DNA of 64,000 nt from DAISJI01 sp964559835 (GTDB lineage: Bacteria; Acidobacteriota; Terriglobia; Terriglobales; Acidobacteriaceae). The translations under genes and the position numbers were made by a program. The stretch is from positions 86,275 through 150,274 of the forward strand of contig CAZLJE010000009.1 of NCBI GenBank assembly GCA_964559835.1, given 5' to 3'. The first letter of the stretch is position 1, and each line of letters starts with the position of its first letter. The notes under the pieces are model-generated. The model was not told the origin of the DNA. It did not search any database and saw only the letters and a program-made list of their open reading frames with translations. Positions 9,206 to 17,285 of this stretch are shown in pieces.

Positions 9206-9757
9206 GTGGTCCCGACTCTTTCCACTCCGCGCCTGGTCCTGCGCCCGCTCGAACTCTCCGATGCCGAGCAGGTCCAGGCGCTGTTTCCGCATTGGGAGAT
9301 CGTGAAGTACCTCGCGAAGATCGTGCCCTGGCCATATCCGCCGGACGGCGCGCGCGCGTACATCGAAAATTTGGCGGTTCCGGCCATGGAGCGCGGCGAG
9401 GCGTGGCACTGGACGCTTCGCCTGAAGACCAGCCCTGCGCAACTGATCGGCTGCATCAATCTGGTTCGCGCGGGCGATACGAACCGCGGTTTCTGGATCA
9501 CACCTCAATGGCAGAGGCAGGGTCTGATGACCGAGGCTGCCGATGTCGTCACCGATTACTGGTTTAACGACCTCGATTTTCCGCTGTTTCGCGTGACTAA
9601 GGCAGTGGACAACAGAGCGTCGTCGCGGGTTTCGGCGAAGCAGGGTATGCGGCTGGTCTCGATCGAGGAACGTGACTACGTCTGCGGACGCCTGCCGACT
9701 GAAATCTGGGAGATCACGGCGGAAGAGTGGCGCACTCGCCGTGCCGCCGCAAAATAA
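9206..9757 (+). CDS. GNAT-family N-acetyltransferase (RimJ/RimL type)
   Basis: A protein of about 183 residues. It starts PTLSTPRLVLRPLELSDAEQV, the usual first strand and helix of RimJ/RimL-like acetyltransferases, and has the acetyl-CoA loop region around NRGFWITPQWQRQGLMTEA (the Q/R-x-x-G/A pyrophosphate loop) and a late KAVDNRASSRVSAKQGMRL motif. The acceptor is unknown. The start is uncertain: GTG at 9206 has AGGGGG 3 bases upstream, and GTG at 9173 also gives an open frame but would begin inside the inverted repeat. A shared hairpin terminator separates it from the convergent Spy-like gene. Confidence 0.82.
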   Translation: MVPTLSTPRLVLRPLELSDAEQVQALFPHWEIVKYLAKIVPWPYPPDGARAYIENLAVPAMERGEAWHWTLRLKTSPAQLIGCINLVRAGDTNRGFWITPQWQRQGLMTEAADVVTDYWFNDLDFPLFRVTKAVDNRASSRVSAKQGMRLVSIEERDYVCGRLPTEIWEITAEEWRTRRAAAK

Positions 9758-9784
9758 AATCCCACCGCGATAGCTGCGGTGGGA
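9750..9784 (-). terminator. rho-independent terminator of the Spy-like gene
   Basis: A 9-bp perfect stem (TCCCACCGC at 9760-9768 with GCGGTGGGA at 9776-9784) has a 7-base loop. Read on the minus strand it is followed by TTTTATTTTG. It lies 19 bases after the Spy-like stop and ends at the acetyltransferase stop, so it may serve both converging genes. Confidence 0.85.
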
Positions 9785-9802
9785 TACCAATGTCGAGATC
9801 GA

Positions 9803-10282
9803 TTACTGCTGCGGAGGTGGCGCAGGTGGCGGAGCCTGGTCGCCGTGCGTGTGATCGCCGCCCGGTCGGCGATGCCCGCCGGGGCCGCCCATCATGGTCT
9901 TCTGCATTTCGTCGAACTTGGTCTGCTGGTCCGCCGTAAGTTGGGCACGGACCTGGGCCATTGTGCTCTTGTGAATGTCGCGCATCTTCGACATGCGGTC
10001 CTGCTGCGACATTGAGGTGTCCTCGCGCAGCGCCTGCGCCTGTTTCTGCTGGTCGTCGAGGATGGTCTTGATCTTGGCCTGCTGGTCCGAACTGAGGTTG
10101 AGCTCTTTGGTCATGTGGTCGAGCATGCCCTGCGAGTTCATGCGGCCGCCGCCCATGTGTTCGCCGCGATGCTCACTGCCCTGGCCGGCATTCTGATCGG
10201 GTGGTTGTTGTGCAACCATCGCGACCGAACACAGCGCGGCGAGCGCTAAGATCAGCAGCGACGAAAGGATACGTTTGCTCAT
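9803..10282 (-). CDS. Spy/CpxP-like periplasmic protein
   Basis: A 159-residue exported protein. The signal peptide (LLILALAALCSVAMVAQ) is followed by a helical region, LDHMTKELNLSSDQQAKI ... VRAQLTADQQTKFDEM, which holds two copies of the L-T/S-x-(D/E)-Q-Q motif typical of the Spy/CpxP LTXXQ fold, and a His/Pro/Gly-rich tail. Such proteins are envelope chaperones or metal-stress sensors. The ATG at 10282 has a strong AGGAGG upstream. It stands alone and ends in a good terminator. The tail (GGHRRPGGDHTHGD) could bind metal, which is speculation. Confidence 0.8.
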   Translation of the reverse strand: MSKRILSSLLILALAALCSVAMVAQQPPDQNAGQGSEHRGEHMGGGRMNSQGMLDHMTKELNLSSDQQAKIKTILDDQQKQAQALREDTSMSQQDRMSKMRDIHKSTMAQVRAQLTADQQTKFDEMQKTMMGGPGGHRRPGGDHTHGDQAPPPAPPPQQ

Positions 10283-10466
10283 GCGTCCTCCTGGGGGATG
10301 CAAACAGTTGGTCCGGGCCGGGGAATTGCGGGCAAAAGGAGAGTAGAAACCCACAGTTTCCGCAGCCCATAAACCTTGGCAGCTAAGAACGCGACGGTCG
10401 CCGAAAGGTTGCGGGTCTTTACAGAGCTTTACTTAGGTGTCGCATTTTTCGCGGCTTTTGTGGGGC

Positions 10467-10495
10467 TTGACAACCCGGCCAGCGCGGCGCAGAAT
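10467..10495 (+). promoter_or_regulatory. candidate sigma-70 promoter of imuA
   Basis: TTGACA (10467-10472), a 17-base spacer and CAGAAT (10490-10495) give a leader of about 60 bases before imuA. I could not recognise a LexA operator around it; the acidobacterial LexA motif is not known to me. Confidence 0.4.
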
Positions 10496-10564
10496 CCCAA
10501 TCCATAGGCGAATAAAAAGCGAAAGTAAGTAGCTGAATCTCCGATCCGCCCAGCCGAGGTTCCC

Positions 10565-11596
10565 ATGAGTGCCGCCCCCTCTAATGTCGTCCCCACCCTT
10601 GCAGAATCGGTCAGACTGTCACCCCATGACGCGCAAAACCGGCGCGTCATGGGGACCCCGGCGGTCGGCCACCCCGATTCCGTTTTGCTCGTCCGCCGGG
10701 CGCTTGAAATGGCCGGTGCACGCGTCGGACGCGACGGCGTGCTCGTTGTCCCCGCTTCCCGCATGGAAGATCGCCCGCCGGCAGTTACCGTCGCAACCGG
10801 GATCGCTGCGCTCGACGAGCTCAGCGGCGGCATTCCGCGCGGCGCGCTCACCGAGATCTGCGGACCGGCTTCGTCCGGGCGCACCAGCGTCCTGCTCTCG
10901 TTGATGGCGCGCATGACGCAGGCCAACGAAGTGTGCGCGCTCGTTGACGCCACCGACAGCTTCGACCCGCAGTCGGCCGAAGCGGCGGGAGTGGAGTTGA
11001 AGAGAGTGCTGTGGGTGAGGTGCTCGGAGGCGAAGAAAAACAAAACCAGTTCCGATTTTCGATTGCCGATTGCCGATGGCAAACCCGGCGCTCGAGACAA
11101 TCGACAATCGGCAATCGGAAATCGGCCATGGGTTTCGAACCAAACATCCTCCGTGTCTCCGTGCCTCCGTGTTGATAAGTATTCCCGCCGTAAGTCCGAG
11201 TTCTCGCGCGTCGAGCAGGCGTTGAAGGCGACCGATCTTCTTCTTCAGGGTGGCGGGTTCGGATTGGTCGTCGTCGACCTGGCCGGCATTGCACCCGACG
11301 CCGCGCGCCGAGTGCCGCTGACGTCCTGGTTCCGCTTCCGCCGCACCGTCGAAAACACCGACACGGCGCTCGTCGTGCTTGAGCAGCAGCCCTACGCGAA
11401 GACTTGCGCGTCGCTGGTGATGCAGCTATCGGCGGTCAGCTCTCAGCACTCAGTGAAACGGCCCACACGCCAGCCGAGTCACGCTGCGCTGTTCGGCGGA
11501 CTGGAGATCCGTGCCGAAGTCACGCGCGACCGCCAGCAGCGCAAGCCGGTGCAATCGGTGGCGGTGTGGGAAACGAAGACACGATTCGCCATCTAG
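10565..11596 (+). CDS. imuA: ImuA, RecA-like subunit of the translesion mutasome
   Basis: A 343-residue RecA/SulA-like protein that works with ImuB and DnaE2 in SOS-induced error-prone DNA synthesis. Recognisable parts are VTVATGIAALDELSGGIPRG, a Walker-A-like loop GPASSGRTS (100-108), VCALVDATDSFDPQSAEAAG and, after an insertion, FGLVVVDLAGIAP and SWFRFRR. Residues about 163-204 (SDFRLPIADGK ... SSVSPCLRV) are encoded by repeat DNA lying between strands of the RecA core, and QLSAVSSQHSV (near 287-297) by another repeat word. The frame stays intact. Context with imuB and dnaE2 makes the call firm; whether the inserts are tolerated is untested. Confidence 0.9.
   Translation: MSAAPSNVVPTLAESVRLSPHDAQNRRVMGTPAVGHPDSVLLVRRALEMAGARVGRDGVLVVPASRMEDRPPAVTVATGIAALDELSGGIPRGALTEICGPASSGRTSVLLSLMARMTQANEVCALVDATDSFDPQSAEAAGVELKRVLWVRCSEAKKNKTSSDFRLPIADGKPGARDNRQSAIGNRPWVSNQTSSVSPCLRVDKYSRRKSEFSRVEQALKATDLLLQGGGFGLVVVDLAGIAPDAARRVPLTSWFRFRRTVENTDTALVVLEQQPYAKTCASLVMQLSAVSSQHSVKRPTRQPSHAALFGGLEIRAEVTRDRQQRKPVQSVAVWETKTRFAI
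11050..11175. repeat. in-frame repeat insertion in imuA
   Basis: An inverted repeat of GATTGCCGATT-type words: the left arm at 11052-11077 and right arm at 11100-11125 match at 24 of 26 positions. It is followed by a CCGTGTCTCCGTGCCTCCGT segment (11146-11173), the same outer-arm word seen in imuB and dnaE2. The whole piece is translated without a stop. Confidence 0.85.
11423..11456. repeat. in-frame repeat word in imuA (TCAGCTCTCAGCACTCAG type)
   Basis: The segment GGCGGTCAGCTCTCAGCACT belongs to the same word class as the intergenic repeats at 43815-43848 and 57047-57087. Here it encodes QLSAVSSQHSV inside ImuA. Confidence 0.65.
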
Positions 11597-11597
11597 T

Positions 11598-11659
11598 GCG
11601 AAGTGCCAAGTGCAAAGTGCGAAGTAAAACCCGAGAGCCGAACGCCGAGAGCCGTACGC
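11598..11659. repeat. degenerate tandem repeat between imuA and imuB
   Basis: AGTGCGAAGTGCCAAGTGC words run into CCGAGAGCCGAACGCCGAG words and fill the whole 64-base gap from the imuA TAG to the imuB GTG. Confidence 0.75.
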
Positions 11660-11660
11660 C

Positions 11661-13430
11661 GTGTTTGCCGCCATCTACATCCCGGATTTTCCCGTCGAAG
11701 CCATCGTGCGCCTCAAGCCGGAGCTGCGCGAGCGCGCCGTGGCCGTCATGGAAGGAACGGCGCCGCTGTTGCGCGTGATCGCCGTCAACGAGCGCGCTGC
11801 CGATGCGGGACTGGAAGCGGGCATGACCAAGCTCCAGGCGGAAGAGCTTGCCGCCGCCTGCAAAGGCGTGCTGGTCCTGCGTTCCCCTGAACAGGAGGTT
11901 TCCGCGCAAGCCGCACTGCTGGACGCTGCCTGCGGATTTTCGCCGCGCGTCGAAGACACCGCTCCCGGCGTGTTGGTGATCGATCTTGACGGGCTGGAAC
12001 GCATTTTCGGTCCCGTGTCGAAGATCGCGCGCGACCTTGCCCGTCGTTGCTCCGAGATCGGACTGGAAGCGCAAGTCGCTGTCGCCGCCAATCCCGATGC
12101 CGCCATCCACGCGGCGCGCGGATTTTCCGGCGTCACGGTGATCCCGGAAGGCCGCGAAGCCGAAAGGCTGGCGACGTTGCCGGTCGAAGTGCTGACGGTC
12201 ACGCCTCTGCCGGAAATCAAAAATCAAAAATCGAAAATCAAAAATGAAAAAGGTCCTGATCTTCTAAATACGCTCGAGAGCTGGGGCGTGCGTAATCTCC
12301 GGGCACTGGCAGCGCTGCCCGAGGTCGCGGTCACCGAGCGCCTGGGGCAGGCAGGGCTGCTCTGGCAGCGCATGGCGCGCGGCGCGACGCAGCGCGCGCT
12401 CAAGCTGACCGAACCGCCCGCGCATTTCGAAGAGAACTGTGAGCTCGAATACCCGGTCGAATCACTGGAGCCGCTCTCGTTCCTGCTCCATCGCATGCTG
12501 GAGCAGTTGTGCGCAAGACTATCGGCGCGCGCGTTGGCGACGAATGAATTGCGAGTGACGTTCACATTGGATCCGGCAGAGGACATTGAAATCTCACCAC
12601 GGAGGCACGGAAGCACGGAGAAAGACATTTCTGATTTGCGATTTTCGATTTTTGATTGTGAAAACCAGCCCGTACCGGACGGAAAAATCAAAAATCAAAA
12701 ATCAAAAATCAAAAATCCTTCCGTGTCTCCGTGTCTCCGTGGTGAACAGCTTTTTACGCGTGCCCTGCGACTTCCGGTTCCCATGCTCGACGCGAAAGTC
12801 TTCCTGAAGCTGCTGCAACTGGATCTGCAGTCGCATCAGCCGGGCGCCCCCGTGGTGAAGATCTCGATCGAGGCGACGGCGGCCGAACCTCGCCGTACGC
12901 AACACGGACTCTTCCAGCCCAGCGCGCCGGAACCGGAGCGGCTGGAAGTAACGCTGGCGAGGATTGGCGGCATCGTCGACGGTGGAGAACCGGAAAAGAA
13001 TTGCCGATTGCCGATTGACGATTGCCGATTGGAAACCGGCAGCGACCAGCGACCAGTGACCAGCGACCGTGTGGGTGTCGCGGAAATCCTGGATACGCAC
13101 CGTCCGGACGCGTTCCGCATGAACAGGTTTATCGCCGGCGCTGCGAATCAAAAATCAAAAAACGAAAATCAAAAATATGTTTCCGCGCTGCGGCTGTTTC
13201 GTCCGGCATTGAATGCGCAGGTCACGATCCGAGCCGGCAAACCGGTACGCATCGAATGCGAAGGGATTACGGGCGAGATCACCTGGGCCGCCGGTCCATG
13301 GAAGTCCTCCGGCGAGTGGTGGAGCGACCAGCCGTGGGCGCGGGAAGAGTGGGATGTCTGCGCGGGCAATGCCTGCTACCGCATCTATCGCGAGCCGAAG
13401 GGGTGGTTTGTGGAGGGGACATACGACTGA
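11661..13430 (+). CDS. imuB: ImuB, Y-family-polymerase-like mutasome subunit
   Basis: A 589-residue DinB-related protein. The N-terminus FAAIYIPDFPVEAIVRLKPEL is characteristic of ImuB, followed by ERAADAGLEAGMTKLQAEEL, LVIDLDGLERIFGP and a little-finger-like region. ImuB usually lacks polymerase activity and bridges the beta clamp, ImuA and DnaE2. The C-terminus ends CAGNACYRIYREPKGWFVEGTYD, the usual DUF6504-like tail. Four repeat-encoded segments interrupt it in frame: residues about 185-197, 312-362, 447-470 and 495-506, rich in KNQKSKIKN, SPRRHGSTEK and LPIDDCRLE. GTG at 11661 is the start because homology begins there. It is much longer than a plain ImuB because of these segments. Confidence 0.9.
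   Translation: MFAAIYIPDFPVEAIVRLKPELRERAVAVMEGTAPLLRVIAVNERAADAGLEAGMTKLQAEELAAACKGVLVLRSPEQEVSAQAALLDAACGFSPRVEDTAPGVLVIDLDGLERIFGPVSKIARDLARRCSEIGLEAQVAVAANPDAAIHAARGFSGVTVIPEGREAERLATLPVEVLTVTPLPEIKNQKSKIKNEKGPDLLNTLESWGVRNLRALAALPEVAVTERLGQAGLLWQRMARGATQRALKLTEPPAHFEENCELEYPVESLEPLSFLLHRMLEQLCARLSARALATNELRVTFTLDPAEDIEISPRRHGSTEKDISDLRFSIFDCENQPVPDGKIKNQKSKIKNPSVSPCLRGEQLFTRALRLPVPMLDAKVFLKLLQLDLQSHQPGAPVVKISIEATAAEPRRTQHGLFQPSAPEPERLEVTLARIGGIVDGGEPEKNCRLPIDDCRLETGSDQRPVTSDRVGVAEILDTHRPDAFRMNRFIAGAANQKSKNENQKYVSALRLFRPALNAQVTIRAGKPVRIECEGITGEITWAAGPWKSSGEWWSDQPWAREEWDVCAGNACYRIYREPKGWFVEGTYD
12213..12251. repeat. in-frame AATCAAAAATCGAAAATC repeat in imuB (1 of 4)
   Basis: Tandem AATCAAAAATC units encode EIKNQKSKIKNEK. 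The base composition is far more AT-rich than the surrounding coding sequence. Confidence 0.85.
12594..12745. repeat. 152-bp nested palindromic element inside imuB (2 of 4)
   Basis: Outer arms: TCACCACGGAGGCACGGAAG at 12594 pairs with CCGTGTCTCCGTGGTGA ending at 12745. Inner arms: GATTTGCGATTTTCGATTTT (12633 on) pairs with the AATCAAAAATC array at 12683-12718. The centre is a short GC-rich loop. It is translated as SPRRHGSTEKDISDL ... KIKNPSVSPCLRGE with no stop. The same outer/inner order occurs in dnaE2 at 16063-16195. Confidence 0.9.
13001..13070. repeat. in-frame repeat in imuB (3 of 4)
   Basis: TTGCCGATTGCCGATTGACG words are followed by CAGCGACCAGCGACCAGTGA words, so two repeat classes stand side by side. 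They encode CRLPIDDCRLE and GSDQRPVTSD. Confidence 0.8.
13145..13177. repeat. in-frame AATCAAAAATC repeat in imuB (4 of 4)
   Basis: A short run of AATCAAAAATCAAAAAACG units encodes NQKSKNENQK, inside the region coding the RFIAGA ... VSALRLFRPALN stretch. Confidence 0.8.
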
Positions 13431-13432
13431 AG

Positions 13433-13528
13433 AGTAATAAGTAATGAGTAATAGGTAATAAGTAATGAGCAAAGCGCGCTGCTCGAATCCACTTATTACT
13501 TATTACTTATTACTCATTACTTATTACT
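13433..13528. repeat. inverted repeat of AGTAATAAGTAATG words between imuB and dnaE2
   Basis: The left arm of AGTAATAAGTAATGAGTAAT type (13433-13470) is mirrored by ACTTATTACTTATTACTTAT (13491-13528). It starts 2 bases after the imuB stop and ends 3 bases before the dnaE2 ATG, so it fills the gap and covers the place where a Shine-Dalgarno sequence would lie. Confidence 0.9.
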
Positions 13529-13531
13529 CCG

Positions 13532-16500
13532 ATGTTTATCGAACTCCATGCCGTCTCCGCTTTCAGTTTCCTCGAGGGCGCCAGTGTGCCCGAGGAGATG
13601 GCCGCCGTGTGCCAGGAGCACGGCACGGCAGCGATGGCGTTGCTCGACCGCGACGGCCTCTACGGCTCTCCGCGGTTTCACTATGCCATGAAGACCGCCG
13701 GGCTGAAGGCGCATATCGGGTCGGAAATCACCATTTCACCACACCTGTCCGTTTCAGCTATTGACGACTGCAGATTGACGATTGACGATTGCAAACTGCG
13801 CGCCACCCGCAATCGTCAATCGTCAATTATCAATCGTCAATCTTATGCGCGTCTTCCTTTGCTCGTCGCGAATCGCCGTGGCTACCAAAATCTGTGCCAC
13901 CTGATCACGCGCATGAAGTCCCGCGGGCCGAAGGACGCTCCGCCCGAAGTCATCGCCGCCGACGAACACGACCTGCAACAGCGCGCGGATGGATTGATCT
14001 GTCTTACGGGGGGCGACCACGGTCCGGTCGCGCAGGCACTGCAAACCGACGGCATGGAGGCCGCCAAGAAAGAAGCGAATCGCCTCATCCGCATCTTCGG
14101 ACGCGAAAACGTCTACGTCGAACTTCAGCGCCATTACCTGCGCGACGAGGAAGCACGCAATCACGCGCTGATCGAATTAGCGGCGTCGCTCAACCTGCCG
14201 CTGCTGGCGACGAACGCTCCTCGTCACGCGCGTCCGGAGCAGCGTCAGCTTGCCGACGTCTTCACCTGCCTGGCGAATCACCGCATTCTCGCCACCGCTG
14301 GACGCCTACTCGCGCGCAACAACGAGCGGCACATCAAGTCGCCGCAGGACATGGCGCAACTGTTCGCCGACCTTCCCGACGCGATCGCCAATACGGTCGA
14401 AGTTTCCTCCCGTCTTCAATTCACACTCGAAGACCTTGGCTACGAGTTTCCGCGCTACCCGGTGCCCGATGGCGAGACGATGATGTCGTTCCTGCGCAAG
14501 CGCACCGAGGAAGGTTTTCAGTCGCGCTACGGGCGCAAGCCGCGCGACCTGCGCCAGCGCGCGCGCCGCCAGGTCGAACGCGAACTCACGCTGATCGAGA
14601 AACTCAAGCTCGAAGGCTACTTCCTGATCGTGTGGGACATCGTGCGCTACTGCCGCGAGCAGTCCATTCTCGTACAGGGGCGAGGCTCAGCCGCGAACAG
14701 CGCGGTCTGCTATTCGCTCGGCATTACCGCCGTCGATCCGGTGGGCATGGACTTGCTGTTCGAGCGCTTCCTCAGCGAGGAGCGCGGGGAGTGGCCCGAC
14801 ATCGATCTCGATCTTCCTTCCGGCGACCAGCGCGAGAAGGCGATTCAGTACGTCTACCAGCGCTACGGCGAGCGCGGCGCTGCCATGACAGCAAACGTCA
14901 TCACCTATCGCGGACGCCTTGCCGCGCGCGAGATGGGCAAGGTGCTCGGCTTCGACAACGCGACCATCGACCGCCTCGGCGCGCTCGTCGGCACGTGGGA
15001 ATACCGCGCGCCGGAGGACACGCTCGAAAACCAGTTCCGCCTGGCCGGCTTTGACTTGCGCCATCCGCGCATGCACAAGTTCCTCGAACTCTGCCTTGCC
15101 GTGCAGGACCTGCCGCGTCATCTCGGCCAGCACTCCGGCGGCATGGTCATTTGCCAGGGACAGTTCGATTCCGTCGTTCCGCTGGAGCCGGCGTCGATGC
15201 CGGGCCGCGTGGTGGTGCAGTGGGACAAGGAGGATTGCGCCGATCTCGGCATCATCAAGGTCGACCTGCTCGGGCTGGGCATGATGGCCGTGCTTGAAGA
15301 TTCCATCCAACTCATCGGCGACCACTACAAGGAAGACGTGGACCTTGCGCAACTGCCAGCCGACGATCCCAAGATCTATTCCACGCTGCAAAAAGCGGAC
15401 ACCGTCGGCATGTTCCAGATCGAGAGCCGCGCGCAGATGTCGTGCCTGCCGCGCCTGCGTCCTCGGCACTTCTATGACATCGTGATCCAGATCGCGATCA
15501 TCCGCCCGGGGCCGATCGTCGGCAAGATGGTGAACCCGTTTCTCGAACGCCGACAGGGCAGGCAGCAGGTGACGTATGCACACCCGTCGCTCGAGCCCGT
15601 ACTGGAGCGGACTTTGGGCGTGCCGCTGTTCCAGGAACAACTGTTGCGCATGGCAATGATCACCGCGGGATTCAGCGGCGGCGAAGCCGAAGAACTGCGG
15701 CGCGCCATGGGCTTCAAACGCAGCGAGAAGCGCATGCACGACATCGAAGCCAAGCTCCGAGCGGGCATGACGCGCAACGGCATCTCACCCGAAGCGCAGG
15801 AAGAGATCATCCAGCAGATCACGTCGTTTGCGCTCTATGGTTTCCCCGAATCGCACTCCGCCAGCTTTGCACTCCTTGCGTATGCGAGCGCGTATTTGAA
15901 GGTCCACTACCTGGCCGCGTTCACCGCCGCGCTGCTCAACAACCAGCCGATGGGCTTTTATCACCCGTCCACCATCGTCAAGGACGCGCAACGCCACGGG
16001 CTGAAGATGCTGCCGGCGGATGTGGCGAAGTCGGACTGGAACTGCACGATTGAAAGAATCGATTCACCACGGAGGCACGGAGTCACGAAGGAACAGATTC
16101 GAAAAATTCAATTCGCGATTTCCGATGGCCAGAATCAATTCACCGTCACCCGCGCAATCGAAAATCAACCCGTGTCTCCGGGTTTCCGTGGTGAATTTGC
16201 AGTCCGCCTCGGTCTGCGGTACGTGCGCGGGTTACGAGAAGAAGCTGCTCGTGCTCTCCTTCGCGAGCGGGAAAAGCGCCCGTTCGACTCCATCACCCAT
16301 CTCGCCCGCCGCGTCCCTGAACTGCGCAAGCCGGACCTGACGACGCTCGCGAAAGTCGGCGCATTGAACTCAGTGGGCAACAAAATTGACGATTGCAGAT
16401 TGACGATTGACGATTACAAACCACCCCGAGTCAGCGTCAATCGTCAATCGTCAATCATCAATCGTCAATTTCACAGAAGAGACGCTCTCTGGCAGGTTGC

Positions 16501-16990
16501 GAAAGCTGCGCAGCCTGTGGGCCCTTTGCTCCACGACATCGCTGAGCCCGATGCAGCTTCGCCTCTGGCGCAGATGAATACCGAGGAGCGCCTCGTCGCC
16601 GACTACGCTGGAACCGGCCTGACGATCGGCGCTCACCCGATGGCGTATCACCGTGCCGAACTGCGCAAGCAAGGCGTGCTCACAGCGGTGGAACTGGAGA
16701 CCGCGCCGAATGGAAAATGGGTCAAGGCCGCCGGATGCGTCATCGCTCGCCAGCGTCCCGGCACCGCGCATGGATTCGTGTTTCTGAGCCTGGAAGACGA
16801 GACCGGCATCGCCAACGCCATCATCACGCCGGACCTGTTTGAAAAATATCGTATCGAGCTGGTATCAGTCCGCTTCATGCTGATCGAGGGCGTACTCCAG
16901 CACCAGGACAACGTGATCTCCGTGCGCGCGCAGAAGATCAGCCGCCTGGATCTCACAGCCGCCGAAACCAGTTCGCACGATTTCCATTAG
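13532..16990 (+). CDS. dnaE2: DnaE2, error-prone DNA polymerase III alpha (mutasome polymerase)
   Basis: A 1152-residue C-family polymerase, the catalytic part of the ImuA-ImuB-DnaE2 translesion system. It has an N-terminal PHP domain (FIELHAVSAFSFLEGASVPEE), then QGRGSAANSAVCYSLGIT and the catalytic palm Asp motif PDIDLDLPSGDQRE (D423, D425). YRGRLAAREMGKVLGFD, RRAMGFKRSEKRMHD, a finger/HhH region and a C-terminal OB fold (GFVFLSLEDETGIANAIITP) follow. It lacks the tau-binding tail of replicative DnaE, as expected for DnaE2. Three repeat-encoded inserts remain in frame (residues about 77-104, 844-888 and 952-980). The ATG at 13532 abuts a large inverted repeat. Confidence 0.95.
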   Translation: MFIELHAVSAFSFLEGASVPEEMAAVCQEHGTAAMALLDRDGLYGSPRFHYAMKTAGLKAHIGSEITISPHLSVSAIDDCRLTIDDCKLRATRNRQSSIINRQSYARLPLLVANRRGYQNLCHLITRMKSRGPKDAPPEVIAADEHDLQQRADGLICLTGGDHGPVAQALQTDGMEAAKKEANRLIRIFGRENVYVELQRHYLRDEEARNHALIELAASLNLPLLATNAPRHARPEQRQLADVFTCLANHRILATAGRLLARNNERHIKSPQDMAQLFADLPDAIANTVEVSSRLQFTLEDLGYEFPRYPVPDGETMMSFLRKRTEEGFQSRYGRKPRDLRQRARRQVERELTLIEKLKLEGYFLIVWDIVRYCREQSILVQGRGSAANSAVCYSLGITAVDPVGMDLLFERFLSEERGEWPDIDLDLPSGDQREKAIQYVYQRYGERGAAMTANVITYRGRLAAREMGKVLGFDNATIDRLGALVGTWEYRAPEDTLENQFRLAGFDLRHPRMHKFLELCLAVQDLPRHLGQHSGGMVICQGQFDSVVPLEPASMPGRVVVQWDKEDCADLGIIKVDLLGLGMMAVLEDSIQLIGDHYKEDVDLAQLPADDPKIYSTLQKADTVGMFQIESRAQMSCLPRLRPRHFYDIVIQIAIIRPGPIVGKMVNPFLERRQGRQQVTYAHPSLEPVLERTLGVPLFQEQLLRMAMITAGFSGGEAEELRRAMGFKRSEKRMHDIEAKLRAGMTRNGISPEAQEEIIQQITSFALYGFPESHSASFALLAYASAYLKVHYLAAFTAALLNNQPMGFYHPSTIVKDAQRHGLKMLPADVAKSDWNCTIERIDSPRRHGVTKEQIRKIQFAISDGQNQFTVTRAIENQPVSPGFRGEFAVRLGLRYVRGLREEAARALLREREKRPFDSITHLARRVPELRKPDLTTLAKVGALNSVGNKIDDCRLTIDDYKPPRVSVNRQSSIINRQFHRRDALWQVAKAAQPVGPLLHDIAEPDAASPLAQMNTEERLVADYAGTGLTIGAHPMAYHRAELRKQGVLTAVELETAPNGKWVKAAGCVIARQRPGTAHGFVFLSLEDETGIANAIITPDLFEKYRIELVSVRFMLIEGVLQHQDNVISVRAQKISRLDLTAAETSSHDFH
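13760..13841. repeat. in-frame inverted repeat in dnaE2 (1 of 3)
   Basis: The left arm ATTGACGACTGCAGATTGAC (13760 on) is mirrored by GCAATCGTCAATCGTCAATT (13809-13841). It encodes IDDCRLTIDDCKL and RNRQSSIINRQS. It lies in the PHP domain, between IGSEITISPHL and ARLPLLVANRRGY. Confidence 0.88.
16063..16195. repeat. 133-bp nested palindromic element inside dnaE2 (2 of 3)
   Basis: The outer arms TTCACCACGGAGGCACGGAG and CCGGGTTTCCGTGGTGAA enclose inner words of AATTCGCGATTTCCGAT / AATCGAAAATC type, in the same order as the imuB element at 12594-12745. It is translated through (SPRRHGVTKEQIRKIQ ... PVSPGFRGEF). Confidence 0.9.
16385..16470. repeat. in-frame inverted repeat in dnaE2 (3 of 3)
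   Basis: ATTGACGATTGCAGATTGAC (16385 on) is mirrored by GTCAATCATCAATCGTCAAT (to about 16470). It encodes IDDCRLTIDDYK ... VNRQSSIINRQF, nearly the same peptide as insert 1 in this gene. Confidence 0.88.
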
Positions 16991-17285
16991 AAATATCGAT
17001 TTGGATCGAGCAATCCGAATGGCGATTCCGAATCTCCATTCGTGCGCAGTCATACCCGACGTCAGATCGAACGCGCAGATTTTTCGTGCTTCGTGCAGGA
17101 ATTCCCCACCACGATTTCCACAATTCCTTGAATCCCACGTCCAGCGTGCATTTGGTTTTGGTTCTGCGTTTGCCCCTGTTTGACGCAAATCGCCAAATAA
17201 TAGTCGGGATGCTTTCATGCCCGGCACACTTCTATCTGGGCACGCGCTGCGGTTGAGCGCGTGTGTGTGGGAGAAAGGTGCGTTC

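Noticed and set aside
10400..10564. LexA operator in front of imuA
   Set aside because: No clear dyad such as CTGT-N8-ACAG or GAAC-N4-GTTC was seen; the species-specific motif is unknown to me.
13433..13528. CRISPR array
   Set aside because: The repeated units are short, degenerate, without unique spacers, and arranged as a mirror image; no cas genes are near.
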